Shown here: positions 52,149-60,084 of the stretch, one piece after another | Position numbering within the stretch: the stretch's first letter is position 1 | Layout of the letters: every line of letters begins with the position of its first letter | Source: Thiocapsa rosea | GTDB lineage: Bacteria > Pseudomonadota > Gammaproteobacteria > Chromatiales > Chromatiaceae | Direction: 5' to 3' | Length of the DNA: 64,000 nt | Assembly: GCF_003634315.1 (NCBI RefSeq) | Contig: NZ_RBXL01000001.1 | Span: 4,940,501 to 5,004,500, forward strand | Notes under the pieces: generated by a model | The model's database searches: none | What the model was told of the DNA's origin: nothing | What the model saw: only the letters and a program-made list of their open reading frames with translations | Program-made: the position numbers and the translations under genes

Positions 52149-53333
52149 ATGACAACAGTCAACGTGCATCGTCCCGACCGCCAGCCTTCGCGAGCACTCG
52201 GTCCGACCACCCGCCTCGCCATTCACGCAGACGCCTGCATCCCCGCGCGGTTCCCGGAGATGTCTTGCCGACGGTGCGCGGATGCTTGTCCAACCGGCGC
52301 GCTGGTCGCGACGTCGGAAGGACCGGAGTTGGCCTCGGGCTGCGTGGACTGCGGGCGCTGCGTGGTGGCGTGTCCGACCGAGGCGCTGTCCGTGCCCGGA
52401 TTCGAGATCACGCCGACGACGAGCGGGATGATCGCGATGGATTGCTGGCGCGTCCCGGCGAAAGACTCGCCGAGCGGTGCCGTGCGGGTTCCATGTCTCG
52501 GCGGACTCTCCACGACCAGACTCGCCGAGCTGACGGCCGAGGCCGACGAACGCCCCGTCGCGCTGCTCGATCGCGGCTTCTGCGCCCGATGTCCGGCCGG
52601 GGTGCGCGAGCATCCCGACACCCACCCCGCCGCGCTCGTCATCGACGAGGTCCGCCGACTGCTCGACGACTGCGGTGTGGCCCCGACCGATGGGCCGCGC
52701 CTGATCGCGATGCCGCTGCCCGCCGCCCGCATGGTCGAGGGCATAGGCGAGCCGCTGCTGGAGTCTCGGATCAGCCGACGCGCGCTCTTCACCGGCCAGG
52801 CGCTTCGGACAAGCCAACCGGCGCCGGCGCCGCGCGCCACTCCGCCGGCCCAAACCGCGGGCCTCGGCCGTCAACGCCTGCTCGCCGCCCTGCAACGCCT
52901 CTCGGCAGCCGAGCGCCCCCTGCCCGCACGGCTCTTCCCGAGCCTGACGGCAAACCACAACTGCGCCGACCACCGCGTCTGCGCCAGCGCCTGCCCCACC
53001 GGCGCGCTCACGGCCTACACCGAGGACGCTGCGCGAGGTCTCCGTTTCGATGCCGCCGCCTGCATCGCCTGCGATCTCTGCACCCGACTCTGCCCGGAGC
53101 AGGCACTGACGCTCGACGGCTCGGACGAGACGACGACCGAGCGGACACCGCAACGCCTGACCCGACACGCCACGCAGACTTGCCCGGAGTGCGGTGCGGA
53201 GCACAGCAACCCCGAACCCGTCTGCCCGGCATGCCGACGCGATCGAGACTTCGCCCGCAGTGCCTTTTTAGCGTTCAGCCGCCGGCCCCCGGCCTCCAGC
53301 CTCCAGCCCGACGCAGGGGAAGCTGAAAGCTGA
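52149..53333 (+). CDS. arxB2: Polyferredoxin-type 4Fe-4S protein (ArxB2/ArxB'-like)
   Basis: 394 aa with at least four ferredoxin-like cysteine blocks: CRRCADACPTGAL, CVDCGRCVVACPTEAL, DHRVCASACPTGAL and CIACDLCTRLCPEQAL. A C-terminal zinc-ribbon-like pair follows (CPECGAEHSN ... VCPACRRD). No signal peptide, so likely cytosolic. Arx loci begin with a 4Fe-4S gene ahead of arxA, which fits. The last codons (about AGEAES) are encoded by the start of a heptamer repeat array, suggesting the tail is recent. Confidence 0.85.
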   Translation: MTTVNVHRPDRQPSRALGPTTRLAIHADACIPARFPEMSCRRCADACPTGALVATSEGPELASGCVDCGRCVVACPTEALSVPGFEITPTTSGMIAMDCWRVPAKDSPSGAVRVPCLGGLSTTRLAELTAEADERPVALLDRGFCARCPAGVREHPDTHPAALVIDEVRRLLDDCGVAPTDGPRLIAMPLPAARMVEGIGEPLLESRISRRALFTGQALRTSQPAPAPRATPPAQTAGLGRQRLLAALQRLSAAERPLPARLFPSLTANHNCADHRVCASACPTGALTAYTEDAARGLRFDAAACIACDLCTRLCPEQALTLDGSDETTTERTPQRLTRHATQTCPECGAEHSNPEPVCPACRRDRDFARSAFLAFSRRPPASSLQPDAGEAES

Positions 53334-53369
53334 AAGCTGAGAGCTGAAAGCTGAGAGCTGAAAGCTGAG
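53321..53369. repeat. Heptamer tandem array (AGCTGAR)x7
   Basis: Seven consecutive 7-bp units AGCTGAA/AGCTGAG. It begins inside the last codons of arxB2 and supplies its TGA stop (53331-53333). Part of the intergenic space before arxA. Confidence 0.9.
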
Positions 53370-53383
53370 AGCTTACCGCTGGC

Positions 53384-53432
53384 GGCAGGAGGCAGGAGGC
53401 AGGAGGCAGGAGGCTGGAGGCTGGAGCCTGGC
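53384..53432. repeat. Heptamer tandem array (GGCAGGA / GGCTGGA)
   Basis: Four units GGCAGGA, two units GGCTGGA and one degenerate unit in register, directly after the AGCTGAR array and 45 bp before the arxA start. A short CCTCCAG heptamer pair precedes both arrays near 53293-53306. Confidence 0.85.
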
Positions 53433-53476
53433 AGCTCAACAATCCCATCCAACAACAACACCGGAGGAGACCACCG

Positions 53477-55960
53477 ATGGACATCCTGAACACGGGCCTC
53501 TCGCGCCGCCGCTTCCTGCAGGCCAGCGGCACGGCAGGCGCCTTGGGCGCGGTCGGACTCGGCGGAGGCGCCCTGACCACGCTGCACGAGGCCGAGGCAC
53601 AAGCGGCCACGGCGCCGTCCGAGACCAAGATCACCAAGAACATCTGCCATCAGTGTCCGGCGCGCTGCGGCATCGATGTCTACACCACCGACGGGCGCGT
53701 GCATGCCATCTACGGCAGCGCCGATCATCCCATCTCCAACGGCAAGCTTTGTCCGAAGGGGCCGCTCGGGACCTACATCCTCTACGACCCCGACCGCTTC
53801 AAGGGGCCGATGAAGCGCACCAATCCGAACAAGGGGCGCGACGAGGATCCGGGCTTCGTGCCGATCTCCTGGGAAGAAGCCCTGGATACCGTTGCCGAGC
53901 GTTTGAACACGCTACGCGACAAAGGCGAGTCGCATCGCTTCGCACTCTGCTACGGCCGCGGCTGGGGCGCCTCCTGCGCCGGACTACAGGGCACCTTCGG
54001 GTCGCTCTACGGCTCGCCCAACGTCGCCATCGGGCACTCGTCCATGTGCTCGGACGGCAGCATCATCTCCAAGAAGGCACTGGACGGGATCGGCAGCTAC
54101 AACGCCTACGACTATGCCAACGCCAACATGCTCCTGATGTTCGGCGTCGGCTTCCTGGAAGCCTTCCGGCCCTACAACAACAACATGCAGGTCTGGGGCT
54201 ACATGCGCGGCGTGAAGGTCCCCAAGACCCGGATCACCGCGGTCGACATCCACATCAACACCACGCTCGCCGGCTCGGATCGGGCGCTCATGATCAAGCC
54301 AGGCACCGACGGGGCGCTGGCGCTGGCGATCGCCCACGTCATCCTGACCGAGGGGCTCTGGGAGCGCCCCTTCGTCGGCGACTTCACCGACGGTGTGAAT
54401 CGCTTCAAGACCGGCGAGCGGGTCGACCCGTCCCTGTTCGAGGAGAAATGGGTCAAGGGCCTGGTCGACTGGTGGAACACGGAACTCAAGGACCGCACCC
54501 CGGCCTGGGCCGCCGAGGTCACCAGCCTCTACGAACGCGACATCCTGGCCACCGCGCGCGAATTCGGCACGACCCGGCCCAGCATCGCGCTGTTCGAGCG
54601 CGGCGCCCATGCCCATTCCAACGGCGTGCTGAACGGCATGGCGATCCATGCGCTCAACGCCTTGGTCGGCTCCTTCTATGCCAAGGGCGGGCTCATGTAT
54701 CAGATGGGGCCGTCCTACGGACCCATGCCGGTCGATGCGAAGGACTTCACGGACGACTACGCCGCGAACGGTCCCTGGAAGGCTCAGCCACGTATCGATC
54801 TGAAGGGCGACAAGGACGGCTATCTGCTCGCCAACAACATGCTCCAGGAGCTCGGGCCGAACTCGCTCGCGGGCAAGCCCTACAAGCTCGACACCGTCAT
54901 GTTCTATCTGACCAACCCGATCTGGACGGCGCCGAACGGTCAGGTCTGGGAAGAGGCGCTCAAAGAGCTGTTCGTCGTCGACACCTCGCCCTTCCCGGGC
55001 GAGAGCGCCATGTTCGCGGATCTGATCCTGCCCGATCACACCTATCTGGAGCGCCTCCAGGACGCGCCGACCTATCCCTTCAAGGGCTGGCCGATGACGC
55101 AGCTTCGGGTGCCGGCCGTCAAGCCGCTCTACGACACCCAGTATTACGGCGACACCCTGATCGAGATCGGCAAGCGCATCAAGGGGCCGATGGGGGAGTA
55201 CTACAAGGCGCTGGACAACACCGAGAACGTCATCCGCCATCTGGCGAAGGGCTTCGCGACGGATCCTGGCGACAACGGGGTCAACGACTTCGAGAGCTGG
55301 AAGGAGAAAGGCGTCTGGTACAAGAAGCCCTACATCTATCGCTTCGTCGACGGCGAGTTCCGGAAATGGGACGGTGCGGATTACACGATCGTGATGAGCG
55401 AGGACGAGGTGAAGGCCGACCTCTTTAAGACCGACTCTGGCAAGTTCGAGCTGCGCTCCGGCTGGCTCGAGTCCAATGCCGACTGGATCGCGCAGAAGAC
55501 CGGTCGCGACCCGAGAAAGCTGATGTTTCCGCACTGGGAAGAGCCGGTCCATCCGGGCGGCGGCGATCTCTATATGGTCACGCCCAAGGTCGCCATGCAT
55601 GCCGAGGGCCGCGGTGCGAATCTCCCGGTCGCCATCGCCAACCTGCAACCTGTGCTGGGCGGGCGCAAGACCGTCTACATCGAGATCAACCCTGCGACCG
55701 CCCGAGAGCGCGGGATCGCCGACGGCACGAAGGTCCGGCTGAGCTCCGACCTCGGCAGCATCGAGGGCTACTGCAAGTATTACGAGGGCTGCCGACCCGA
55801 CACCATCGTCTTCCCGATGGAGCACGGGCATTGGGCGATGGGACGCTGGGCCAAGGATCGCCTGCCGGGGCATTGCGGGGAGATCACGGTTAATCAGTCC
55901 GACCGCATCACGGGTCAGTGCAGCTACTACACCACCAAGGTGAGCATCGCCCCCGCTTGA
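53477..55960 (+). CDS. arxA: Arsenite oxidase catalytic subunit ArxA (molybdopterin, Tat-exported)
   Basis: 827 aa DMSO-reductase-family enzyme. A Tat signal (LSRRRFLQASG) directs it to the periplasm. The 4Fe-4S set Cys57-x2-Cys60-x3-Cys64-x27-Cys92 has the spacing of Arr/Arx proteins. GHSSMCSDGS (Cys191 as probable Mo ligand) and YGRGWGASC also fit the Arr/Arx clade. ArxA oxidises arsenite under anaerobic conditions. ArrA-like arsenate reductase or polysulfide reductase are the alternatives. The nearby arxXSR-like regulators and ars genes favour ArxA. Confidence 0.85.
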   Translation: MDILNTGLSRRRFLQASGTAGALGAVGLGGGALTTLHEAEAQAATAPSETKITKNICHQCPARCGIDVYTTDGRVHAIYGSADHPISNGKLCPKGPLGTYILYDPDRFKGPMKRTNPNKGRDEDPGFVPISWEEALDTVAERLNTLRDKGESHRFALCYGRGWGASCAGLQGTFGSLYGSPNVAIGHSSMCSDGSIISKKALDGIGSYNAYDYANANMLLMFGVGFLEAFRPYNNNMQVWGYMRGVKVPKTRITAVDIHINTTLAGSDRALMIKPGTDGALALAIAHVILTEGLWERPFVGDFTDGVNRFKTGERVDPSLFEEKWVKGLVDWWNTELKDRTPAWAAEVTSLYERDILATAREFGTTRPSIALFERGAHAHSNGVLNGMAIHALNALVGSFYAKGGLMYQMGPSYGPMPVDAKDFTDDYAANGPWKAQPRIDLKGDKDGYLLANNMLQELGPNSLAGKPYKLDTVMFYLTNPIWTAPNGQVWEEALKELFVVDTSPFPGESAMFADLILPDHTYLERLQDAPTYPFKGWPMTQLRVPAVKPLYDTQYYGDTLIEIGKRIKGPMGEYYKALDNTENVIRHLAKGFATDPGDNGVNDFESWKEKGVWYKKPYIYRFVDGEFRKWDGADYTIVMSEDEVKADLFKTDSGKFELRSGWLESNADWIAQKTGRDPRKLMFPHWEEPVHPGGGDLYMVTPKVAMHAEGRGANLPVAIANLQPVLGGRKTVYIEINPATARERGIADGTKVRLSSDLGSIEGYCKYYEGCRPDTIVFPMEHGHWAMGRWAKDRLPGHCGEITVNQSDRITGQCSYYTTKVSIAPA

Positions 55961-55966
55961 GCCGTA

Positions 55967-56052
55967 TTGAGCCGCGCCTGAGCGCAACCGCAGCGTTTGA
56001 GAGTCGAGCACTGTTCGGCGGATATCAAAGACCTCTGCCGGGCGCGGCTCAA
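55967..56052. repeat. CGCG-terminus element with GAGCCGCG variant arms
   Basis: 86 bp, perfect 12-bp arms TTGAGCCGCGCC / GGCGCGGCTCAA. Together with the next unit it fills the arxA-arxB gap. Both arms changed from AAACC to GAGCC. Confidence 0.8.
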
Positions 56053-56072
56053 GAATTTTTAAAAGAAAACAC

Positions 56073-56158
56073 TTGAATCGCGTCGCGCCGACGCCTCGGA
56101 GTGCATGCGAGACCGACCAAAATCTCGATGCTTTCCCGTCGCACCGAACGCGATTCAA
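56073..56158. repeat. CGCG-terminus element with GAATCGCG variant arms
   Basis: 86 bp, arms TTGAATCGCGT / ACGCGATTCAA (11 bp perfect). Located just upstream of arxB, 17 bp before its start codon. Confidence 0.8.
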
Positions 56159-56175
56159 CACATGAGGAATCAGTC

Positions 56176-56940
56176 ATGGCGAAATGGGGAATGGTCATCG
56201 ATCTGGACACGTGCACCGGCTGCCAAGCCTGCACGACGGCCTGTGCGATGGAGAACAACCGCCTGCCCGGCGAGAACTGGCAGGACGTGCTTTTCTATCA
56301 CGAGGGCACCTATCCGAACGTGAAGCTGATGTGGTTCCCGCGGCCCTGCATGCATTGCGAGAACCCTTCATGCGTGTCGGTCTGTCCGACCAAGGCGACC
56401 TACAAGGACCCGGACGGCGGCTTCGTGCTGATGGACTACAACAAGTGCATCGGCTGCAAATACTGTCAGGTCGCCTGCCCGTACGGCGTGCGTTTCTATG
56501 TCGACGAGAAGGCGGTGGTGCAGCCGGATATCCGCGGGGTCTTCCCGAGCGAGGCGGGCCGCCAGTGGGATCCGCCCTACAAGGGTCCGCAGGACGATCC
56601 CTCGCGCGGGATCGGCATCCAGCCGCACGGCGTCGTCTCCAAGTGCACCTTCTGCTACCACAAGGTCAGCAAGGCGCCGAAGGGCGTGGCCGATCTGGAC
56701 GAGGACATCCCGGAACTCAAGGAGTACGTGCCGGCCTGCGTGCGGGTGTGCGCCCCGAAGGCCCGGTTCTTCGGCGATCTGGACCAGCCCAACAGCAACG
56801 TCAACAAGATGATCGCGGACAAGCGCGGCGTGCGCCTGAAGGACGAGACCGGCAACAAGCCGCAGGTCTATTACCTCTCGGGCGGAGCAACGGCCTCGGT
56901 GCCGTCGTTGCGCAGCATGAGCGATTCGGACAAGGCCTAA
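56176..56940 (+). CDS. arxB: 4Fe-4S electron-transfer subunit ArxB
   Basis: 254 aa of the NrfC/PsrB/DmsB type, with four ferredoxin clusters: CTGCQACTTACAMEN, MHCENPSCVSVCP, CIGCKYCQVACPYG, and a late SKCTFCYHKV plus ACVRVCAP pair. It would carry electrons between ArxA and the membrane subunit. No own signal; such subunits ride with the Tat-exported partner. GAGGA lies before the ATG. The stop TAA (56938-56940) is inside a repeat arm. Confidence 0.92.
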   Translation: MAKWGMVIDLDTCTGCQACTTACAMENNRLPGENWQDVLFYHEGTYPNVKLMWFPRPCMHCENPSCVSVCPTKATYKDPDGGFVLMDYNKCIGCKYCQVACPYGVRFYVDEKAVVQPDIRGVFPSEAGRQWDPPYKGPQDDPSRGIGIQPHGVVSKCTFCYHKVSKAPKGVADLDEDIPELKEYVPACVRVCAPKARFFGDLDQPNSNVNKMIADKRGVRLKDETGNKPQVYYLSGGATASVPSLRSMSDSDKA

Positions 56941-57132
56941 ACCGCGTCCAGAGCGACATGCGTCATTTTCACGTTGTGTCGGGATTAGGGATTTTTCCGA
57001 ACTTCGTGGAGACGCGGTTTAGAATTTTAAATTTTTTAGAACCTTAAACCGCGCCGGCTCCGACAATCGTCGAGTCTGCCGAGGCCGATCCCATCTAAAA
57101 AACGTCAAATACCGCGCCGGGCGCGGTTTAAG
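56937..57132. repeat. Composite CGCG-terminus element (B, linker, A)
   Basis: Unit B spans 56937-57022 (arms CTAAACCGCGTC/GACGCGGTTTAG), followed by an AT-rich linker. Unit A spans 57043-57132 (arms CTTAAACCGCGCC/GGCGCGGTTTAAG). It lies between arxB and arxC, within one presumed operon, so it cannot be a strong terminator there without polar effects. Confidence 0.8.
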
Positions 57133-57146
57133 GGGAGGAGATCACC

Positions 57147-58301
57147 ATGACCAGCGTCACCGTTTCCAACAAAGAGATCACGAGCAAACAGCTCGGGATC
57201 ATGCTGCTTGCCCTGATCGGGCTCGGCATTGCCGGCGGGATTGCCATCAGCAACCTGATGGCCGAGGGCCACGCCGCCTACAACACCAACAACCTCGGCC
57301 TCTTCTGGGGCTTTCCGATCGTGATCTACGACTATTTTCTGTTGACCTCCACGGGGCTGGCGATGGTCGCCTCGATGGCCCTGATCTTCGGCGGGGAGGA
57401 GTATCGCCCCATCATCCGGCGCTCGCTCTGGCTCGCCCTGGCCGGCCTGCTCGGCGGGGTCGCGGTGCTGATGCTGGAGCTCGGCCATCCGCTGCGCGCA
57501 CTCTGGGCGATCCCCTTCAGCTTCGCCTTCAGCTCGCCGCTGTACTGGAAGGTGATGGCGGTGAGCTTCTATGTCCTGTCGCTCCTGATCCTGCAGGTGC
57601 GGATGATGAAGCCCGATTGGCGCATGCAGGATCTGCGGATCAACGCGATGGTCACCCTGGCGCTGGCGCTCGGCGTGACGGCCATCGCGGGTGTCGTCTA
57701 CGGCTCCCAGAGCTTCCGGCCCTTTTGGGCCTCGGGCGATATCCCGGTCGCCTTCATCTTCGAGTCGCTGCTGGGCGGCCTCGCCTTCATCATCTTTTTT
57801 ACCTATCTCGCCTACGCCTTCAACGCGGCCGCGGTTCCGGCGAGCGTGAAGCGACTCTTCAACGACCGCTTGTCCACTCTGCTGGCTCTGGCGATCTTCA
57901 TCCATCTCCTGTTCGTGCTCGCGCGCATGAGCAGCGGGCTCTACGGCAATGTCGAGGGGCTGCAGGTGTGGCAGCACATCGCCGCCTCGCCGCTGTTCTT
58001 CGCCGAGATCCTCATCGGTCTGCTGCTGCCGCTCGTGTTGCTGATGTATCCAGGCACGCGCATCCGCCCGTGGGCGCAGATCCTTGCGTCCCTGCTGGTG
58101 ATGAACGCACTGCTGATCTCGCGCTACGAGTACATCATCGGCGGTCAGCTGGTGCCGCTGTTCAAGGGATCCTGGGCACCGGAGCTGCTGAGCTATGCGC
58201 CCTCGCCCACCGAGTGGCTGCTGTTGTTGGTCGCCATTTTCCTGTCGAATGCGGTCAATGCCCTCGGGGAGGTGACCCTGCGTCTCGGGCGCGAGGGGTG
58301 A
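57147..58301 (+). CDS. arxC: NrfD-like membrane subunit ArxC
   Basis: 384 aa, about nine to ten hydrophobic segments of the NrfD/PsrC family. It would anchor the complex and exchange electrons with quinone. Residues typical of the family appear in NNLGLFWGFPIVIYDYFLL, the LGHPLRALWAIP stretch and RYEYIIGGQ. GGGAGGAG precedes the ATG. Follows arxB across a repeat. Confidence 0.9.
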   Translation: MTSVTVSNKEITSKQLGIMLLALIGLGIAGGIAISNLMAEGHAAYNTNNLGLFWGFPIVIYDYFLLTSTGLAMVASMALIFGGEEYRPIIRRSLWLALAGLLGGVAVLMLELGHPLRALWAIPFSFAFSSPLYWKVMAVSFYVLSLLILQVRMMKPDWRMQDLRINAMVTLALALGVTAIAGVVYGSQSFRPFWASGDIPVAFIFESLLGGLAFIIFFTYLAYAFNAAAVPASVKRLFNDRLSTLLALAIFIHLLFVLARMSSGLYGNVEGLQVWQHIAASPLFFAEILIGLLLPLVLLMYPGTRIRPWAQILASLLVMNALLISRYEYIIGGQLVPLFKGSWAPELLSYAPSPTEWLLLLVAIFLSNAVNALGEVTLRLGREG

Positions 58302-58399
58302 TTCGGGGTGGTCGGGCTCGGTGCGGGGGTCGAGACCATCGCGCATCCGGCCGACCCGACCTCGGTGGCCGACTGCCATGTCGCTGTCCGATGACGCTT

Positions 58400-58435
58400 C
58401 GCTCATCCGACCTGCGACGCTCATCCGACCTACGA
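58400..58435. repeat. Direct repeat of 18 bp between arxC and arxD
   Basis: CGCTCATCCGACCTRCGA occurs twice in tandem (58400-58417, 58418-58435; R is G then A). Not coding. Confidence 0.6.
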
Positions 58436-58463
58436 CGGGACGACGCCACAACACACCGACTCT

Positions 58464-58489
58464 CGCGACACCGCTCCGGCGGTGTCGCG
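58464..58489 (+). other. Stable hairpin between arxC and arxD
   Basis: CGCGACACCGC, loop TCCG, GCGGTGTCGCG: a perfect 11-bp stem closed by a UNCG-type tetraloop in RNA. There is no T-run, so it is more likely an mRNA-stability or processing element than an intrinsic terminator. Confidence 0.5.
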
Positions 58490-58542
58490 CATCTCCCGGC
58501 GCTCCGCGCCACGGACAACGACAAGGTTTTCGAGGTTGAGCG

Positions 58543-59409
58543 ATGACGACCGATACGCTGCTTGTGAGCAAATCCGAGCTTTTCCTCTGTCTGGCGCGGG
58601 CCTTCGCGATTCCGAGCGGCCCGGATGCCTTATCTCTGCTTCGCGATGCCCTGCCGGAGGATCTGGCCGAGCTTGCGGCGGACTGCAGCTACGACATCGG
58701 CGAAGCCCTGGCCGATTACCGCACGGCCGTGACCGAGATCCCCGACGGGGATCGTCTGCTGGTCATCTACTCACGGCTCTTTCTGGTGCCGGGCGACCGG
58801 CACCCGAGCCTGAACACGGGCGCCTATCTCGACGGCACGGTCGCCGGCGGCAGCGTCACGGCGATGGAGACCTGCTATCGGCGTTGCGGTCTGGGGAAGG
58901 ACGCGGCCGTCCAGGATCTGCCGGATCATCTCGCGATCCAACTGGAGTTCGTCGCCCGTCTGCTCGCCGCCGAGTCGCAGGCGAGCATCACCGGCACGAG
59001 CCCTCCGCCGATCACGGCCGGAGACTTTCTCGCGACCTTCGTCGCCCGCTGGATCGGCCCCTTCCGTGCCGATCTCGAAGAAGCGGGTCGTCGCTTCAAG
59101 CTGGGCGACAACCCCTATCGGCATCTTGCGCGGATCCTGGAGAGCGCCGTTCGGAGCGAGTTTGCGCTGAATCCGATCGAGGCCGCGCCCGCGCCTGCGG
59201 TCGATCCCGAGATCGCGCGTCTGCGCAGCCAGCTCTCCGGCAAACCCATCACCGAGGAGGATCTGGCCATCATCCGGGCACGTCTGGCGGCCGACGGTCT
59301 GCCCAGCGATCATGTCGCGATCCCGCTCGACGACCGCGACCGCATCATGGGGCTCTCGACCATGGTGCCGCCGGCAGCGCCGTCGCATCGGATGGCGTCG
59401 CTTGGTTGA
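58543..59409 (+). CDS. arxD: TorD-family molybdoenzyme chaperone ArxD
   Basis: 288 aa, all-helical, of the TorD/DmsD chaperone family. It has the pattern LLVIYSRLFLVPGDRHPSLN and TGAYLDGTVAGGSVTAMETC around residues 60-110, then the QLEFVARLLAAE helix. It would bind the ArxA Tat leader and aid cofactor insertion. The C-terminal region (about 225-288) is an extension with a charged helix. AGG lies 9 nt before the ATG. Confidence 0.88.
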   Translation: MTTDTLLVSKSELFLCLARAFAIPSGPDALSLLRDALPEDLAELAADCSYDIGEALADYRTAVTEIPDGDRLLVIYSRLFLVPGDRHPSLNTGAYLDGTVAGGSVTAMETCYRRCGLGKDAAVQDLPDHLAIQLEFVARLLAAESQASITGTSPPPITAGDFLATFVARWIGPFRADLEEAGRRFKLGDNPYRHLARILESAVRSEFALNPIEAAPAPAVDPEIARLRSQLSGKPITEEDLAIIRARLAADGLPSDHVAIPLDDRDRIMGLSTMVPPAAPSHRMASLG

Positions 59410-59451
59410 GCGCCGAAGAGCACGGATCCCCATCGAGCGCGCGTCGGGATC

Positions 59452-59922
59452 ATGTGGTCGCGGATGCTGCCGATGATCCTCGTCGCGTGCCTGACCAGCA
59501 CCGGGCTGCGCGCCGAGCTGTCCGGCGAGGACGATCTCGGCGGTGGTCGCGTCGATTCAAAGCGACCGACCGGATCCCAGGCAAGCCTCGCGCATGAGAC
59601 CGTTCTATCGAGATCGCCAAACGGAGCGACAGGTGCCATGATCCCGATGAAGCCCACCGCTGTCGCGTTCGTCCTGACCTGGAGTCTGATTCCGCTGCTT
59701 GCGGACAGTGAATCGACGAGCCCCGGTGTGCTCGACACCGAGACCGCGACCCGAGATCAACCGAATCGGGGTCGCGATGATCCCGCTCCCGGTCTCGGGC
59801 AGGCGGAATCCGCAAACGGCAACGGTCAAGCGCCGGAGCCGGAATCGGAGTCGGCGGATCCGTCCCGATCGGACCAGCGCCGAGGCGAAACCCCTTCGCT
59901 CGGACTGTGCGACGGAAGCTGA
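59452..59922 (+). CDS. Small possible secreted protein, uncertain
   Basis: 156 aa open frame between arxD and moaA. The N-terminus MWSRMLPMILVACLTSTGL looks like a signal or lipoprotein leader. A second hydrophobic start (MIPMKPTAVAFVLTWSLIPLL) begins at 59638. The rest is low-complexity, rich in E, S, R and P. Either start could be used, or the frame is not coding. Confidence 0.3.
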   Translation: MWSRMLPMILVACLTSTGLRAELSGEDDLGGGRVDSKRPTGSQASLAHETVLSRSPNGATGAMIPMKPTAVAFVLTWSLIPLLADSESTSPGVLDTETATRDQPNRGRDDPAPGLGQAESANGNGQAPEPESESADPSRSDQRRGETPSLGLCDGS

Positions 59923-59978
59923 GCCGCCGTTGCCATTGATCGGTGACCGTCGGCAACCTGATTCCAGCTCGACATGTC

Positions 59979-60057
59979 TCTCAGGCAGACGCGGAGGACA
60001 CGGAGAATCCGAGACCTTTCCTGCGTATGCTCCGTGTCCTCCGCGTCTCCGTGAGAG
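59979..60057. repeat. Large inverted repeat upstream of moaA
   Basis: GACGCGGAGGACACGGAG (59988-60005) and CTCCGTGTCCTCCGCGTC (60030-60047) are perfect 18-bp complements. Outer CTCTCA and TGAGAG also pair. A MITE-like hairpin of a widespread GC-rich type; it lies 28 bp before the moaA start. Confidence 0.6.
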
Positions 60058-60084
60058 ATTTTGAAACTGATAGGTGCTACCCGC

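Noticed and set aside
53321-53432. Possible CRISPR array
   Set aside because: Unit length is 7 bp with no unique spacers and no cas genes nearby.
53984-56161. Open frame of 725 codons antisense to arxA
   Set aside because: It mirrors the codon bias of arxA in a GC-rich genome, has no domain pattern, and lies opposite a clearly conserved enzyme.
53477-58301. Reading the locus as a polysulfide/thiosulfate reductase (psrABC)
   Set aside because: Possible by family, but the cysteine spacing x2-x3-x27, the GHSSMCSDGS region, the PhnD-kinase-NtrC regulators and the ars genes fit arx better. Phylogeny is still needed.
57105-58571. Open frame of 488 codons opposite arxC
   Set aside because: Q/H/R/D-rich antisense sequence of a membrane-protein gene; covers repeat DNA at its end.
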